Positions 19,327 to 28,290 of a stretch of DNA of 64,000 bases are shown here, in pieces. Numbering within the stretch: position 1 is the first letter of the stretch; the number at the start of each line of letters is the position of its first letter. This stretch comes from Vibrio breoganii (GTDB lineage: Bacteria; Pseudomonadota; Gammaproteobacteria; Enterobacterales; Vibrionaceae). The notes under the pieces were generated by a model that did no database searches, had not been told where the DNA came from, and saw only the letters and a program-made list of their open reading frames with translations. The translations under genes were made by a program, and so were the position numbers. The stretch covers positions 434,001 through 498,000 of the forward strand of contig NZ_CP016178.1 of assembly GCF_001677275.1 (NCBI RefSeq), in the 5' to 3' direction.

Positions 19327-19459
19327 TGTGAAAAATTAACGATTTATAGAAATAAATCACGGTCACATTAGTTACAATTTCGTTACTAACTCGCACGTTA
19401 GATATATAATAAGACTAATTAGCCGTTTGGCGCTCTCACTATAGTTTACGAGAACTTCT

Positions 19460-21325
19460 ATGCCTCAATCTCTATTACCCAATATCATTCAGTTTATCAG
19501 TCAGATTGACCCTTTTGACAAGATCCCAAAACCAGCTCTTAGAGAGCTCGCGTCTCAGGTGAAAATCACCTATCTCAGTAAGGGAGAAGATGTTGATCTC
19601 TGTGTTGAGGGTGATGAGAAGTACCTGTATATCGTGCGTACCGGTTCTATGGAGCAGCGAAAATCCGATGGTGTACTGCGCGCTCGCCTAGGGCCTGAAG
19701 ACCTATTCGGTTTTACGTTTCTAGACTCTGAAATCGATAGCGACAAAGGCTACAAGGCAGTAGCGATTGAGCATACGTTGCTCTACTTGATTCCTCACTC
19801 TGCACTGCAGCAACTGTTTAAGTCATCTCCTGAGAGCGCGGAACACTTTGCATCCCAAGCGCAAGTCCGCCTCAAATCGGCTTTAGATGTTGTATGGTCA
19901 GATCGTGAAAAAGGTCTGTTCATAAAAAGAGTAAGCGAGGTCGCTAGTGGCCGAGTTGCGGTCATGCAGGCGAACAACACAATCCAAGAAGTGGCTCATG
20001 AGATGCGTATAGTTAAGCGCTCGTCTTGTGCTGTTATCTATGATAACGATGAAATCGTGGGTTTGATTACTGATAGAGATATGACCAAGCGAGTGATCGC
20101 GTTAGGTGCGTCTATCGACCAGCCTATCTCTTCGGTAATGACATACTCGCCATTGACCATCGCACCCGATGATTTAGTGTTGCATGCTGCTTCGGTAATG
20201 ATGCAATTCAATATTCGCAACCTGCCAATTGTTGAAAACAATAAAGTGATTGGCTTGTTAACCACCTCTCACCTTGTACAGAATCACCGCGTTCAAGCCA
20301 TTTTCTTGATTGAGAAAATCAAGTACGCCACCAGTATCAAGTCTCTGTCGAGCTTTACCCCAGAAAGACAAGCTATCTTCGAAGCTTTGGTGGAAGGGAA
20401 GGTTGCACCAGAGGTCATTGGGCAGGTAATGACGATGATCATGGATGCGTATACTCGCCGAATTATTCAGATATCTATTGATAAGTTGGGGCCTCCACCG
20501 TGTGAGTTTGCGTGGATTGTGGCAGGCTCTCACGCGAGAAACGAAGTACACATGCTGTCAGACCAAGACAGTGCCATCGTACTGACTGATGATGCGACCG
20601 ATAACGATAAGATTTACTTTAAACATCTTGCTAGCCTTGTGTGTAATGGCCTTGCAAGCTGTAGTTATCCGCTATGTCCTGGTAATTACATGGCGGCAAA
20701 CCCGAAATGGTTACAACCGGTTAGCATGTGGAAGCACTACTACAAAAAGTGGGTAGCAAATCCAGAATACGAGCGTCTGCTTAACATCAGCGTATTCTTA
20801 GAAATTCGTTCCGTTTACGGCAACAATGACTTTGAAAAAATTCTCCGCGATGAAATGCATATGAACATTCGTAACAGCCGAGAGTTCTTAGTTTCATTGA
20901 CAAACGATGCAGTGAATACCAGTCCGCCATTAGGTATCTTCAACAGCCTTGTATTAGAAAAATCGGGTGAGAACAAGAAGACACTCAACGTTAAGAAGTA
21001 TGCCATAAACCTCATTATCGATTTGGCACGAATTTACGGCTTAGCGGTAGAGAGTGATACCTCAGCAACAGACAAGCGCTTTCAAATTGCGTATGAGAAG
21101 GGCTTACTGTCTGAAGATTCATATAAGAACATTTTAGGGGCGTATGAGTTTATCTTGTCGTTTAGATTTAGCCATCAGTTGACTGCGCTGAAGAATGGCG
21201 AAGAGCCAAACAATCACATCGATCCAAATAGCTTTGGTAGTTTTGAGCGCGGGCATCTAAAGGATGCGTTTAGGATCATTGCCGATCTGCAAGAGGCTGC
21301 AAAAGTGAGATTCGGGACGCGATAG
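19460..21325 (+). CDS. cNMP-binding / CBS / DUF294 nucleotidyltransferase-like protein
   Basis: Multidomain cytoplasmic protein of 621 aa. A cyclic-nucleotide-binding-like domain covers about residues 15-140, a CBS pair about 160-280 (CAVIYDNDEIVGLITDRDM, then NLPIVENNKVIGLL), and a DUF294 nucleotidyltransferase-like domain starts near 300. The latter has the signature GSHARNEVHMLSDQDSAIV at about 356-374. Such proteins are usually next to a DnaQ-like exonuclease, as here with a 3-bp gap, and often near SSS symporters of the acetate type. A regulatory role is likely; its reaction is not established. Confidence 0.85.
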   Translation: MPQSLLPNIIQFISQIDPFDKIPKPALRELASQVKITYLSKGEDVDLCVEGDEKYLYIVRTGSMEQRKSDGVLRARLGPEDLFGFTFLDSEIDSDKGYKAVAIEHTLLYLIPHSALQQLFKSSPESAEHFASQAQVRLKSALDVVWSDREKGLFIKRVSEVASGRVAVMQANNTIQEVAHEMRIVKRSSCAVIYDNDEIVGLITDRDMTKRVIALGASIDQPISSVMTYSPLTIAPDDLVLHAASVMMQFNIRNLPIVENNKVIGLLTTSHLVQNHRVQAIFLIEKIKYATSIKSLSSFTPERQAIFEALVEGKVAPEVIGQVMTMIMDAYTRRIIQISIDKLGPPPCEFAWIVAGSHARNEVHMLSDQDSAIVLTDDATDNDKIYFKHLASLVCNGLASCSYPLCPGNYMAANPKWLQPVSMWKHYYKKWVANPEYERLLNISVFLEIRSVYGNNDFEKILRDEMHMNIRNSREFLVSLTNDAVNTSPPLGIFNSLVLEKSGENKKTLNVKKYAINLIIDLARIYGLAVESDTSATDKRFQIAYEKGLLSEDSYKNILGAYEFILSFRFSHQLTALKNGEEPNNHIDPNSFGSFERGHLKDAFRIIADLQEAAKVRFGTR

Positions 21326-21328
21326 ATT

Positions 21329-22036
21329 ATGTTTAAATATTTTCATCCTTTAGAAAGCACTAAGCGTAAAAGAAAGTCACTAGTAGATAGTAAGACGACG
21401 CCAAGACTGTTCAAGAGATTGCTAGAGAACCCTTCTCCGGAGGTAGAGACTCTACACAATGATTTGGATTACATTATTCTGGATCTTGAGACCACAGGAT
21501 TAGACAGCGAAAACGATCTGATCTTGTCGATAGGCTGGGTGGTGTTATCCAAGAGAAAGGTAGACCTTACCAGTGCCTGTCATTTCTATATCAACCAAGA
21601 GTCTCAGGTTAAGCCAGAGACGGCGATAATCAACCACATCACTCCACAGATGCTCGATGAAGGTGTGTCGATACACGACGCAATGCGATCATTTTACGAT
21701 GCGGCTTTAGGCAAAGTTATTGTGGCTCATGGCTGTGTGGTCGAAACCAACTTCATCAACCGATACTTGAAGAGCAACTACCACGTGTGGGATTTACCGC
21801 TAATCTGGTTGGATACTTTGTGTATTGAGAAAAAGATGGCAAAAGCACGTAATGATGTTGAAGATGTGGATCTAACGCTGTCCGGCACTCGAGCACGCTA
21901 TAAACTGCCCGAATACAACGGTCATAATGCATTAAGTGATGCTCTGGCTACGGCTGAGTTACTTATGGCACAAGTTAAGCGTCTTGAACCTAATCATGAT
22001 TTGAAGTTTGGCTATTTGTATAAGATGGGAAATTGA
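21329..22036 (+). CDS. DnaQ-like 3'-5' exonuclease (DEDD superfamily)
   Basis: Predicted exonuclease of 235 aa. Exo I motif LDLETTGL gives Asp52 and Glu54; Exo III has His199 and Asp204 in GHNALSDALAT. In the Exo II position the sequence is AHGCVVETNF, so the usual Asp appears as Glu139. This may be normal for the subfamily paired with DUF294 proteins or may lower activity. The first 45 residues are basic and unlike the catalytic core. It follows the cNMP/CBS gene by three bases and is surely co-transcribed. Confidence 0.82.
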   Translation: MFKYFHPLESTKRKRKSLVDSKTTPRLFKRLLENPSPEVETLHNDLDYIILDLETTGLDSENDLILSIGWVVLSKRKVDLTSACHFYINQESQVKPETAIINHITPQMLDEGVSIHDAMRSFYDAALGKVIVAHGCVVETNFINRYLKSNYHVWDLPLIWLDTLCIEKKMAKARNDVEDVDLTLSGTRARYKLPEYNGHNALSDALATAELLMAQVKRLEPNHDLKFGYLYKMGN

Positions 22037-22450
22037 GGGGGAGTAGGGTACTAGGGTTTTAGGCCCTAGGACCTAGGACCTAGATTGAATTGCTTGTGAT
22101 TCCCGAGCGCTTTTCTGGGCCAGCACACTGGTCGGGAATCTACGGCTACACATTCAGTTAAACAGGTCCTCGATAAGAGCCCTCGAGGACGATGAAGATA
22201 AGGGATCGAGTGTCAAATGCCTGTCATTCCCGTATGTTTTTATCGGGAATCTAATGCTACACATTCAGCTAGACAGGTCCTCGATAAGAGCCCTCGAGGA
22301 CGACGAAGGTAAGAGTTCGAGCCTCAATTCCTGTCATTCCCGAGTGCTTTTCTGGGCCAGCACACTGGTCGGGAATCTACTCCGTACAATTCAACATCGA
22401 CCGACTACAAAAAATGTCATCCGGTATGCCGGGTCAGCAGACTCTTAGAG
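22037..22450. repeat. Cluster of dispersed palindromic repeats
   Basis: Two copies of an element in which ATTCCCGA pairs with TCGGGAAT around an inner CCAG-CACA-CTGG hairpin (22101-22140 and 22336-22380), one shorter copy near 22224-22252, and two copies of GTCCTCGATAAGAGCCCTCGAGGACGA (near 22166-22193 and 22277-22303). A CCTAGGACCTAGGACCTAG run sits at about 22065-22083. No gene. Confidence 0.75.
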
Positions 22451-22556
22451 CGCACGTGGTTTACTTGCAGCGCACCCCAAGATCCCAGTCAACAGCGTTA
22501 CTGTATCGAGGGTGACAACTTAGCCAAATCTTTAATAATCGTGTGTGAGAATCTGG

Positions 22557-23243
22557 CTAGAAGCTATATGTTACACCAACACGGCTGCGTAACTCACGAG
22601 TCGACTTCTCCGGGCTTGTGCTTACATCACCAAACTCAACGTAGGGCGCCCAACTTCCAATTACGCGACGCGCCGTTAGGTTCAGTTCGTAATCTTCTTC
22701 CGTATTGTTGTACAGTTCATACCCGTCAGCATTGTAATAGTTTCCTTCAAAACCAAAACGCCAATCGGCATACGCATAATTGACGTTGGCGGTAAGTCTA
22801 TGACGTAAGTCCGTGCTTTCTCCGGTACTGTAGGTTTTGATATCGTAACGGTAACGGGCACTTACGTTTAAACCGGCAACGGATTCAAACTCATAGGTAG
22901 CGCGAAGCTGAGGTTTGTATGTCATACCGCTCTCACGGCCTTCAATTGGCATACCTGGTTGGATAGTCCAGTTAGTGCCGTCAACCTGGTAACGGTAGCC
23001 TAGGTCTAGCTCCCAGCCGTTATTCTTAAGATCTTTCATAAAGTCGCCGTCAGCGCCTTTAAATTTAAGTTCACCACTAAAGTAGAAGTTACCGATGCTG
23101 TCACCCATTTTAACGCGGGTAGAGTGCTGTTCAGTGTGGCTCTTGTATTCGTGACGAACGTCAAATGATGCAGCGGATGAAGGTAGTGAAATTGCTACTG
23201 TGCAAGCTGTTAGTATTAGGGATGTAGGCTTAAAGGTTTTCAT
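22557..23243 (-). CDS. KdgM-family oligogalacturonate/oligoalginate-type porin
   Basis: Outer-membrane beta-barrel porin of 228 aa with a Sec signal peptide ending near SSAASF. KdgM-type porins are small barrels passing acidic oligosaccharides. The VRHEYKSHTEQHSTRVKMG start, alternating strands and C-terminal Phe are typical. It is very close to the gene at 23625, so a recent tandem copy. The ATG at 23243 is preferred (GAG upstream). It keeps the CRP-like site but lacks the TTGTATGACAA operator found at its relatives, so it may be regulated differently. Confidence 0.88.
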   Translation of the reverse strand: MKTFKPTSLILTACTVAISLPSSAASFDVRHEYKSHTEQHSTRVKMGDSIGNFYFSGELKFKGADGDFMKDLKNNGWELDLGYRYQVDGTNWTIQPGMPIEGRESGMTYKPQLRATYEFESVAGLNVSARYRYDIKTYSTGESTDLRHRLTANVNYAYADWRFGFEGNYYNADGYELYNNTEEDYELNLTARRVIGSWAPYVEFGDVSTSPEKSTRELRSRVGVTYSF

Positions 23244-23316
23244 TATGTAACTCAAAGGGACTATCTACAGTCTTGATATAAGGGCGGGCATCTTAGGGGG
23301 TTTAACGTGTGCTTAA

Positions 23317-23332
23317 TGTGATCTCCGTCACT
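23317..23332 (-). promoter_or_regulatory. CRP-like site before the first porin
   Basis: TGTGATCTCCGTCACT, a strong CRP match, about 75 bp before the start codon. The operator expected 42 bp closer to the gene is absent. Confidence 0.65.
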
Positions 23333-23570
23333 AATGTTTGTGGTTTTAGAACTGCCAATATTATCAATACACTGGATACCTTTAACTTATTGTAATAAAT
23401 GGATTTTTATCTGATTTAGTGATTTGTAAAAAGAATTAAAATGTCATTTCGATTAACGATCTGCGTTCGCATTTTGTTACATTCACTAATGGCGATGCAT
23501 ATTTGTGCATTTTCAAAAACAGTAGGCTTGCTAGATGGAACTGGTAGGGGGAAACAAGGGAGTCTAAACG

Positions 23571-23602
23571 AAAAAAGGCCTCCCGTTGATAGGAGGCCTT
23601 TA
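23571..23602 (-). terminator. Terminator of the second porin gene
   Basis: On the minus strand AAAGGCCTCC pairs with GGAGGCCTTT, followed by a T-run, just past the stop codon. Confidence 0.85.
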
Positions 23603-23624
23603 AGAGAGTTACTTAAACAAGTAA

Positions 23625-24305
23625 TTAGAAGCTGTAAGTTAGACCTACACGGCTACGCAGTTCACGAGTCGCTTTAGAAGAACTTGTGCTCACATCACCG
23701 AACTCAACGTATGGGTACCAGTCACCAAACTTACGGCCAGCCGTTAGGTTTAGCTCGTAGTTTTCTTCTGTGTTGTCGTAGATGTTGTAACCATCAGCGT
23801 TGTAGTAGTTAGCTTCGAAGCCAAATTTCCAATCAGCTACAGAGTAGTTTACGTTACCAGTAATACGGTGACGGTTTTCTGTGCTGTCGCCGTTGCTGTA
23901 GGTTTTGATGTCGTAACGGTAACGAGCACTTAGGCTAAGGCCGTCAACGCTTTCTAGAGCGTAAGTAGCACGTAGCTGAGGCTTATATGTCATACCGCTT
24001 TCACGGCCTTCAATTGGCATGCCTGGTTGGATAGTCCAGTTAGTGCCGTCAACCTTATAACGGTAGCCTAGGTCTAGTTCCCAGCCGTTGTTCTTAAGAT
24101 CTTTCATAAAGTCGCCGTCAGCGCCTTTAAATTTAAGTTCACCACTAAAGTAGAAGTTACCGATGCTGTCGCCCATTTTAATACGGGTAGAGTGCTGTTC
24201 AGTGTGGCTCTTGTATTCGTGACGAACGTTAAGAGAAGCAGCGCTTACTGAAGTAGCCGCTACAGTAGTAAGTAGAGCAAGAGTAACTTTGTTTAAAGCT
24301 TTCAT
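23625..24305 (-). CDS. KdgM-family porin
   Basis: Outer-membrane porin of 226 aa. Signal peptide about residues 1-22 (ATSVSAAS), then VRHEYKSHTEQHSTRIKMGDS, repeated amphipathic strands and a terminal Phe. Nearly the same over most of its length as the copy at 22557, differing mainly in signal and C-terminal third. An operator of the ATGTATGACAA type and a strong CRP-like site stand before it, and a terminator follows, so it forms its own transcript. It probably carries unsaturated alginate oligomers. Confidence 0.9.
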   Translation of the reverse strand: MKALNKVTLALLTTVAATSVSAASLNVRHEYKSHTEQHSTRIKMGDSIGNFYFSGELKFKGADGDFMKDLKNNGWELDLGYRYKVDGTNWTIQPGMPIEGRESGMTYKPQLRATYALESVDGLSLSARYRYDIKTYSNGDSTENRHRITGNVNYSVADWKFGFEANYYNADGYNIYDNTEENYELNLTAGRKFGDWYPYVEFGDVSTSSSKATRELRSRVGLTYSF

Positions 24306-24336
24306 GGATAACCCTTAGGAGTCATTATTGGTGTTA

Positions 24337-24393
24337 ATGTATGACAAATATATTAAGGGTGTTGGTGATTGGATGCATGTGATCTTCGTCACC
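24337..24393 (-). promoter_or_regulatory. Porin promoter: operator and class II CRP-like site
   Basis: ATGTATGACAA at 24337-24347 and TGTGATCTTCGTCACC at 24378-24393; their centres are 43 bp apart. With CRP at about -41.5, the start site falls inside the operator. Confidence 0.7.
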
Positions 24394-24722
24394 TTAAGTG
24401 TCGATTTTAGCTTTTATGTTTTTCAAGATGATATTGAATTTATTGTAAGTACTTGATTTATAATATTTTCAGCGTGTATTGATTTAGTTGCATAAAAAAA
24501 GCTAATCGAGTTAGAAATGTGCTAAATCTCTTGCTTTATTTACATATATTAATAATACAATTGAATTCAGGTGTGTACAAAAGGTGATCTGTTTCACAGG
24601 TGGCAGTGTTGAAAGGGAACTTTTAAATAAGTCGTTAAACCCTAATTGTTGTGTGCGGTGGAGGAATAGAAGATTTAAGCTTTTGTAAACAAGCTAGCTT
24701 CACTTTTTGATTAGTGAAAAAC

Positions 24723-24748
24723 TAGGCGATAGACACTCTATCGCCTAA
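24723..24748 (-). terminator. Terminator of the third porin gene
   Basis: On the minus strand TAGGCGATAGA pairs with TCTATCGCCTA, followed by a T-run. Confidence 0.8.
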
Positions 24749-24768
24749 ATATACTGCATGCTTACGGC

Positions 24769-25530
24769 TTAAAAGCTGTAAGTAATACCAACACGTGTAC
24801 GAAGTTGGCGGTCATCAGTCTTTGAACCGTCTTTACCTTTGATATTCCAGAGCTCTACGTATGGACGGAAGTTATCAATTTTATAGCCTACTTTCACACC
24901 AAGATCCCACTCCCAATTTTCATTGTTAGACAGGCGAACGTCGTCGTAGTTGTGGTTGTAGTTGGCTTCATAGCTAAGTTGAAGGTTTTTCCATGCTTCA
25001 TCTGAGAACTTATAAGAACCTGTTAGTGTGATTTTGCCCTGCTGAAGAGTCTTGCCATCACGGGAAATTTTGCTGTTACCATCAGATGATGTTGCATCTG
25101 ACGTGCCATCTACAAAAGATTGGAACTCATGGCGGTAGCGTAGGGCTGTTGTCAGACCGAAATCAGCTTTGTAACCGATACGTAGTTGTGGTTTGTAGGT
25201 GGTTTTACCATTACCAAAAGTGATTGGCATACCAGGTTGCACGTACCAGTTTTTATTTAGAGTATAAGCAACACCCCAGTCAAACTCAGAATCGCCGCGC
25301 TCTACTTGGTAGAAGAAGTCAGACTTATCGTGGCTGTTGAACTTCTGTTCAATGCTGAAGTAAAGTTTTGCTGGATCAGAGATCTTAACTGAAGAGCCAA
25401 TTTTAACACGGTGTGCAAACTCTTCACTTTCGTGTTTGTACTCTCCACGGTAGTCAAGAGAACCAGCGTTTACAGATGCTGCTGCAACTGTAGTAAGTAG
25501 TGCGATTGTTACTTTATTCATTGTTTTCAT
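24769..25530 (-). CDS. KdgM-like porin, second clade
   Basis: Outer-membrane porin of 253 aa with a Sec signal (VAAASVNAGS). SLDYRGEYKHESEEFAHRVKIG and the WYVQPGMPITFG strand mark a second clade shared with the genes at 28291 and 33226, longer by about 25 residues than the 22557/23625 pair. C-terminal strand ends in ITYSF as expected for BAM recognition. It has its own operator and CRP-like site upstream and a terminator downstream. A one-mismatch operator (TTATAATACAA, 25779-25789) lies farther upstream. Confidence 0.88.
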   Translation of the reverse strand: MKTMNKVTIALLTTVAAASVNAGSLDYRGEYKHESEEFAHRVKIGSSVKISDPAKLYFSIEQKFNSHDKSDFFYQVERGDSEFDWGVAYTLNKNWYVQPGMPITFGNGKTTYKPQLRIGYKADFGLTTALRYRHEFQSFVDGTSDATSSDGNSKISRDGKTLQQGKITLTGSYKFSDEAWKNLQLSYEANYNHNYDDVRLSNNENWEWDLGVKVGYKIDNFRPYVELWNIKGKDGSKTDDRQLRTRVGITYSF

Positions 25531-25569
25531 TGGTTGTTAACCTTTGCTTACGTTTGCTAATAAGTCGTA

Positions 25570-25625
25570 ATGTATGACAAGCATCTTAAGTATTTGCGAT
25601 ATTCAGTGATGTGACATAGATCTCT
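25570..25625 (-). promoter_or_regulatory. Porin promoter: operator and CRP-like site
   Basis: ATGTATGACAA at 25570-25580 and TGTGA-N6-TCTCT at 25610-25625 with centres 42 bp apart, as at the other porins. Confidence 0.65.
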
Positions 25626-25817
25626 AAGGGGAGCGTATTTATGTTTTTTTGCGTGGAAAATTGTGTTGAAACTAGTTGCAAGGCAGGTATAGAAAGGGGT
25701 GGAGAAGTTCCAATTATTTTTCTAAAATAACCCGTACGCTGTTTTAATGTACAAGACTAGAGGTGGTGTTATATATTTTTATAATACAAATAGCGGATGG
25801 GTGTGATCTAGTTAAAA

Positions 25818-25840
25818 GAAAAGCGGCACATGGCCGCTTA
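25818..25840 (-). terminator. Terminator of the PL7 lyase gene
   Basis: On the minus strand AAGCGGC pairs with GCCGCTT, followed by TTCTTTT, about 25 bp after the stop codon. Confidence 0.75.
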
Positions 25841-25862
25841 CAGGTAAATGTAACAGTAACAA

Positions 25863-26810
25863 TTATTGGTGGGTGATTTTTATTTCACTGAAGCTTACGT
25901 CGAAGATTTGACCAGAAAGCGATGAGCTAGGCTCTATTTGCGGGTAGATACCTGCTTTGAAGTAGAAACTGTTATCGCTATGCGCCCAATCTGGGTCTAG
26001 TGCATAACCGGTATTTTCGATTTTTTCGCCCCAAGCAAATGATTTACTTACTCCGGCAGCCTCTAATACAACACCATTTTCATTCACTTCGATATTGTAT
26101 CTCCAGTCTGAGTTCGCTTCGGCTGTGCCTAAGTCCACACTGAACGATTTACAATAGCTACAAGATTGATCGTCAGGTAAGAAAGTATTGTTTAAGATTG
26201 CTCTAATAGGTTTATTCCCACCTTCCCATTGTAACTTAATCAGGGCTTGCTTGATTTTATAGCCGTGCACCTGTCCCACAATGACCTTTGGGTCTTTCCC
26301 TGAGATGTTCGGGTAATCCTCAATCTGCAACTGTGCTTGCAGTTGGTGGTTTGCGTCGTCTACCGTCCAGTTTTGCGTGGATGATGAGCAGATGCTAGAA
26401 GAATTATAGTTATACAGCTCTCTTAACTCCGAACGTGCATACTTAGTGTTGGTCGTGGTGGATATTCCGGCGTCACCTAAATCAACAATGAAGTGAACAT
26501 CTTCGTTATCAGCAACATAAAAATAGGGGAGGGATGTTTCTAATGAGAATACATCCTTGCCACTGCATTTACTTGGAAGCAATTCGACAGCGCTGTCGCG
26601 ATCATTTAAACCGGAACTGACGCCAAAGTGTTCTTTGTAGTACGATTCACTCACGGGAAGTGTTATTTTCCATTGTTCTATATTCCAGCCTTCACCAGGT
26701 TCTACTGGTGGTACTGGATTATTTTGAACGTTGTCTTTTGAGCTACCTTGGCAACCACTTAGAATGATAGCGATAACAAATGGAGTAAAAATGTTTATTT
26801 TCTTGGTCAT
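25863..26810 (-). CDS. PL7 alginate lyase lipoprotein
   Basis: Endo-type alginate lyase of polysaccharide lyase family 7, 315 aa, lipid-anchored (LSGC, Cys20 then Gln, so outer membrane is likely). The beta-jellyroll motifs are in order: YARSELREL about 124-132, QVH at 180-182, and YFKAGIYPQ about 283-291 with the catalytic Tyr. QVH in place of QIH has been linked to polymannuronate preference. The ATG at 26810 has a GAAG ribosome site; the longer open frame upstream gives no signal peptide. It follows the beta-helix lipoprotein gene but a terminator separates them. Confidence 0.92.
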   Translation of the reverse strand: MTKKINIFTPFVIAIILSGCQGSSKDNVQNNPVPPVEPGEGWNIEQWKITLPVSESYYKEHFGVSSGLNDRDSAVELLPSKCSGKDVFSLETSLPYFYVADNEDVHFIVDLGDAGISTTTNTKYARSELRELYNYNSSSICSSSTQNWTVDDANHQLQAQLQIEDYPNISGKDPKVIVGQVHGYKIKQALIKLQWEGGNKPIRAILNNTFLPDDQSCSYCKSFSVDLGTAEANSDWRYNIEVNENGVVLEAAGVSKSFAWGEKIENTGYALDPDWAHSDNSFYFKAGIYPQIEPSSSLSGQIFDVSFSEIKITHQ

Positions 26811-26871
26811 TTCTATGTCTTCAGAAGGAAGTTTGTGTATTTCAGCATGGTAGGAAGAACTCGTCAGTATC

Positions 26872-26899
26872 AAAAAGCCATAGCAGTTGCTATGGCTTT
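26872..26899 (-). terminator. Terminator of the beta-helix lipoprotein gene
   Basis: On the minus strand AAAGCCATAGCA pairs with TGCTATGGCTTT, followed by a T-run. Almost the same hairpin follows the paralogous module at 31222. Confidence 0.85.
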
Positions 26900-26966
26900 G
26901 AATCAGTCAGGTTCTAAGATAAGCAAACAGCAAGTCAATTACTTGTCTGTTTTGATATTCTTAGGT

Positions 26967-28199
26967 TTAGTTCAAGATATTTTCTTCACCAGATACTGCA
27001 GCTGGTTGTGCGTAGATAGCTGTATTTCTATTGTTGCTAGTGTTGTCTTCTGAAAGTAGGGTTTTATAACCATTGAACGTATTGCTTTCGATAGTAACAT
27101 TACAGCCAAGGTTATCGTCACTAGGTTTTATGATAGCACCACTAGAGTCACCAACTTTAATGCCGCCAACATCACTACCACCAGGGGTAATAGTGAATGT
27201 ATTATTTGTGATTTGTGAACCAAATCGCCCGTTGTCACTGCTACAGTTAATACGAATCGCATTATTTTGGAGACTGCCACTCAAACCGACAAATTCGCTA
27301 TTGTCTAACCTAAAGTAGCCACGAGAGAATAACCAACTTGCTTTTTTAGTGCCTAGATCTTCTTCTTCGGTAATGCCATTTGCATCGAATTTTAGATTTT
27401 CAAGCGCTACAGGATCTGAATCTTTACCAATTTTACCAATGACGATCGCACCGGCTTCATTATCTGAAGTACCTGCTGATTCTCTACCAAAGCATCCTGC
27501 CAAATTGTCATTGGCAAAAGTCATGTTTTTGATACCCGCACCTGGTACAGTGACATCAATACAAGCATCTCCGGTAATGGTTGCTAAACCAGCACCATCA
27601 AGTGTGACTGCTTTATTTAGTTCGATAACGCCTGTATCAAACGTACCTTCAGATGATAAGCCAATAGTAGCGCCATCTACTGCTGATGCGATTGCAGCGT
27701 TCACTTCTTCTACGGATCTAGGTTTTCCATCAGTAGCATTTTCTAGTGCTGTTATAACATCTTGGTCTTCAATTTCTGTGCCTGAATAAGCTGTTTCTGC
27801 GCCACCGTTTTCACAGGTCATTTCTAGTTGTTTGTCAGCTACTGTATAAGTACAGTCATTACCATCAAAGGAAACAACACCCTCTTTTTCAGCCGTATAT
27901 GCTGAACTCTCAAAAGTGTAACCACTATCTACGTCACCACTGTAAATGCTTAGAGCACGTGTACCTTCCTCATCATTATCAAACAGATATGGTGAAGTTC
28001 CGCTGAGTGATTGCGATGAAATGTCGCCACCTGTTAGTTCCCAGTAGATGTTTTCAATAGAATAAACTTCTGTAGGTTCGCCTGGGTCAGTAGGAGGTGG
28101 AGTTGTAGGTTCGTTGTTTTCACTACCCACATCAAAGTCACAGCCGAACAAAAACGCTGATGAAATCGCTACTGCGATAGCTGTTTTAGTAATTTTCAT
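26967..28199 (-). CDS. Modular lipoprotein with beta-helix domain, function unknown
   Basis: Unrecognised lipoprotein of 410 aa. The signal ends at LFGC (Cys20), followed by Asp and a Pro/Thr/Glu-rich linker to about residue 45. A small domain of about 45-140 (SIENIYWELT, YLFDNDEEG, GVVSF) is shared with the protein at 31275. Residues 160-410 form a right-handed parallel beta-helix (pectate-lyase-like) by their repeating short strands and NNTF/SNTF turns. The Lys/Arg catalytic pair of PL6 is not seen, so it may bind alginate rather than cleave it. It lies directly after the porin at 28291 and is likely co-transcribed. Confidence 0.6.
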   Translation of the reverse strand: MKITKTAIAVAISSAFLFGCDFDVGSENNEPTTPPPTDPGEPTEVYSIENIYWELTGGDISSQSLSGTSPYLFDNDEEGTRALSIYSGDVDSGYTFESSAYTAEKEGVVSFDGNDCTYTVADKQLEMTCENGGAETAYSGTEIEDQDVITALENATDGKPRSVEEVNAAIASAVDGATIGLSSEGTFDTGVIELNKAVTLDGAGLATITGDACIDVTVPGAGIKNMTFANDNLAGCFGRESAGTSDNEAGAIVIGKIGKDSDPVALENLKFDANGITEEEDLGTKKASWLFSRGYFRLDNSEFVGLSGSLQNNAIRINCSSDNGRFGSQITNNTFTITPGGSDVGGIKVGDSSGAIIKPSDDNLGCNVTIESNTFNGYKTLLSEDNTSNNRNTAIYAQPAAVSGEENILN

Positions 28200-28290
28200 A
28201 ATATTCTCTCTTATAATTTGTTTCTAAGGCCAGACGTTGGAACTGTGGGGCCTAAAGTCTGACCATTTTTATCTATTAGAATTTGGTAAC

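Noticed and set aside
22541..22783. Plus-strand open frames inside the porin genes and many others opposite to clear genes
   Set aside because: They are shadows of strong coding sequence on the other strand, without start signals or recognisable protein.
25779..25789. TTATAATACAA as an operator
   Set aside because: About 250 bp from the porin start and with a mismatch in the core G; the better site at 25570 serves that gene.
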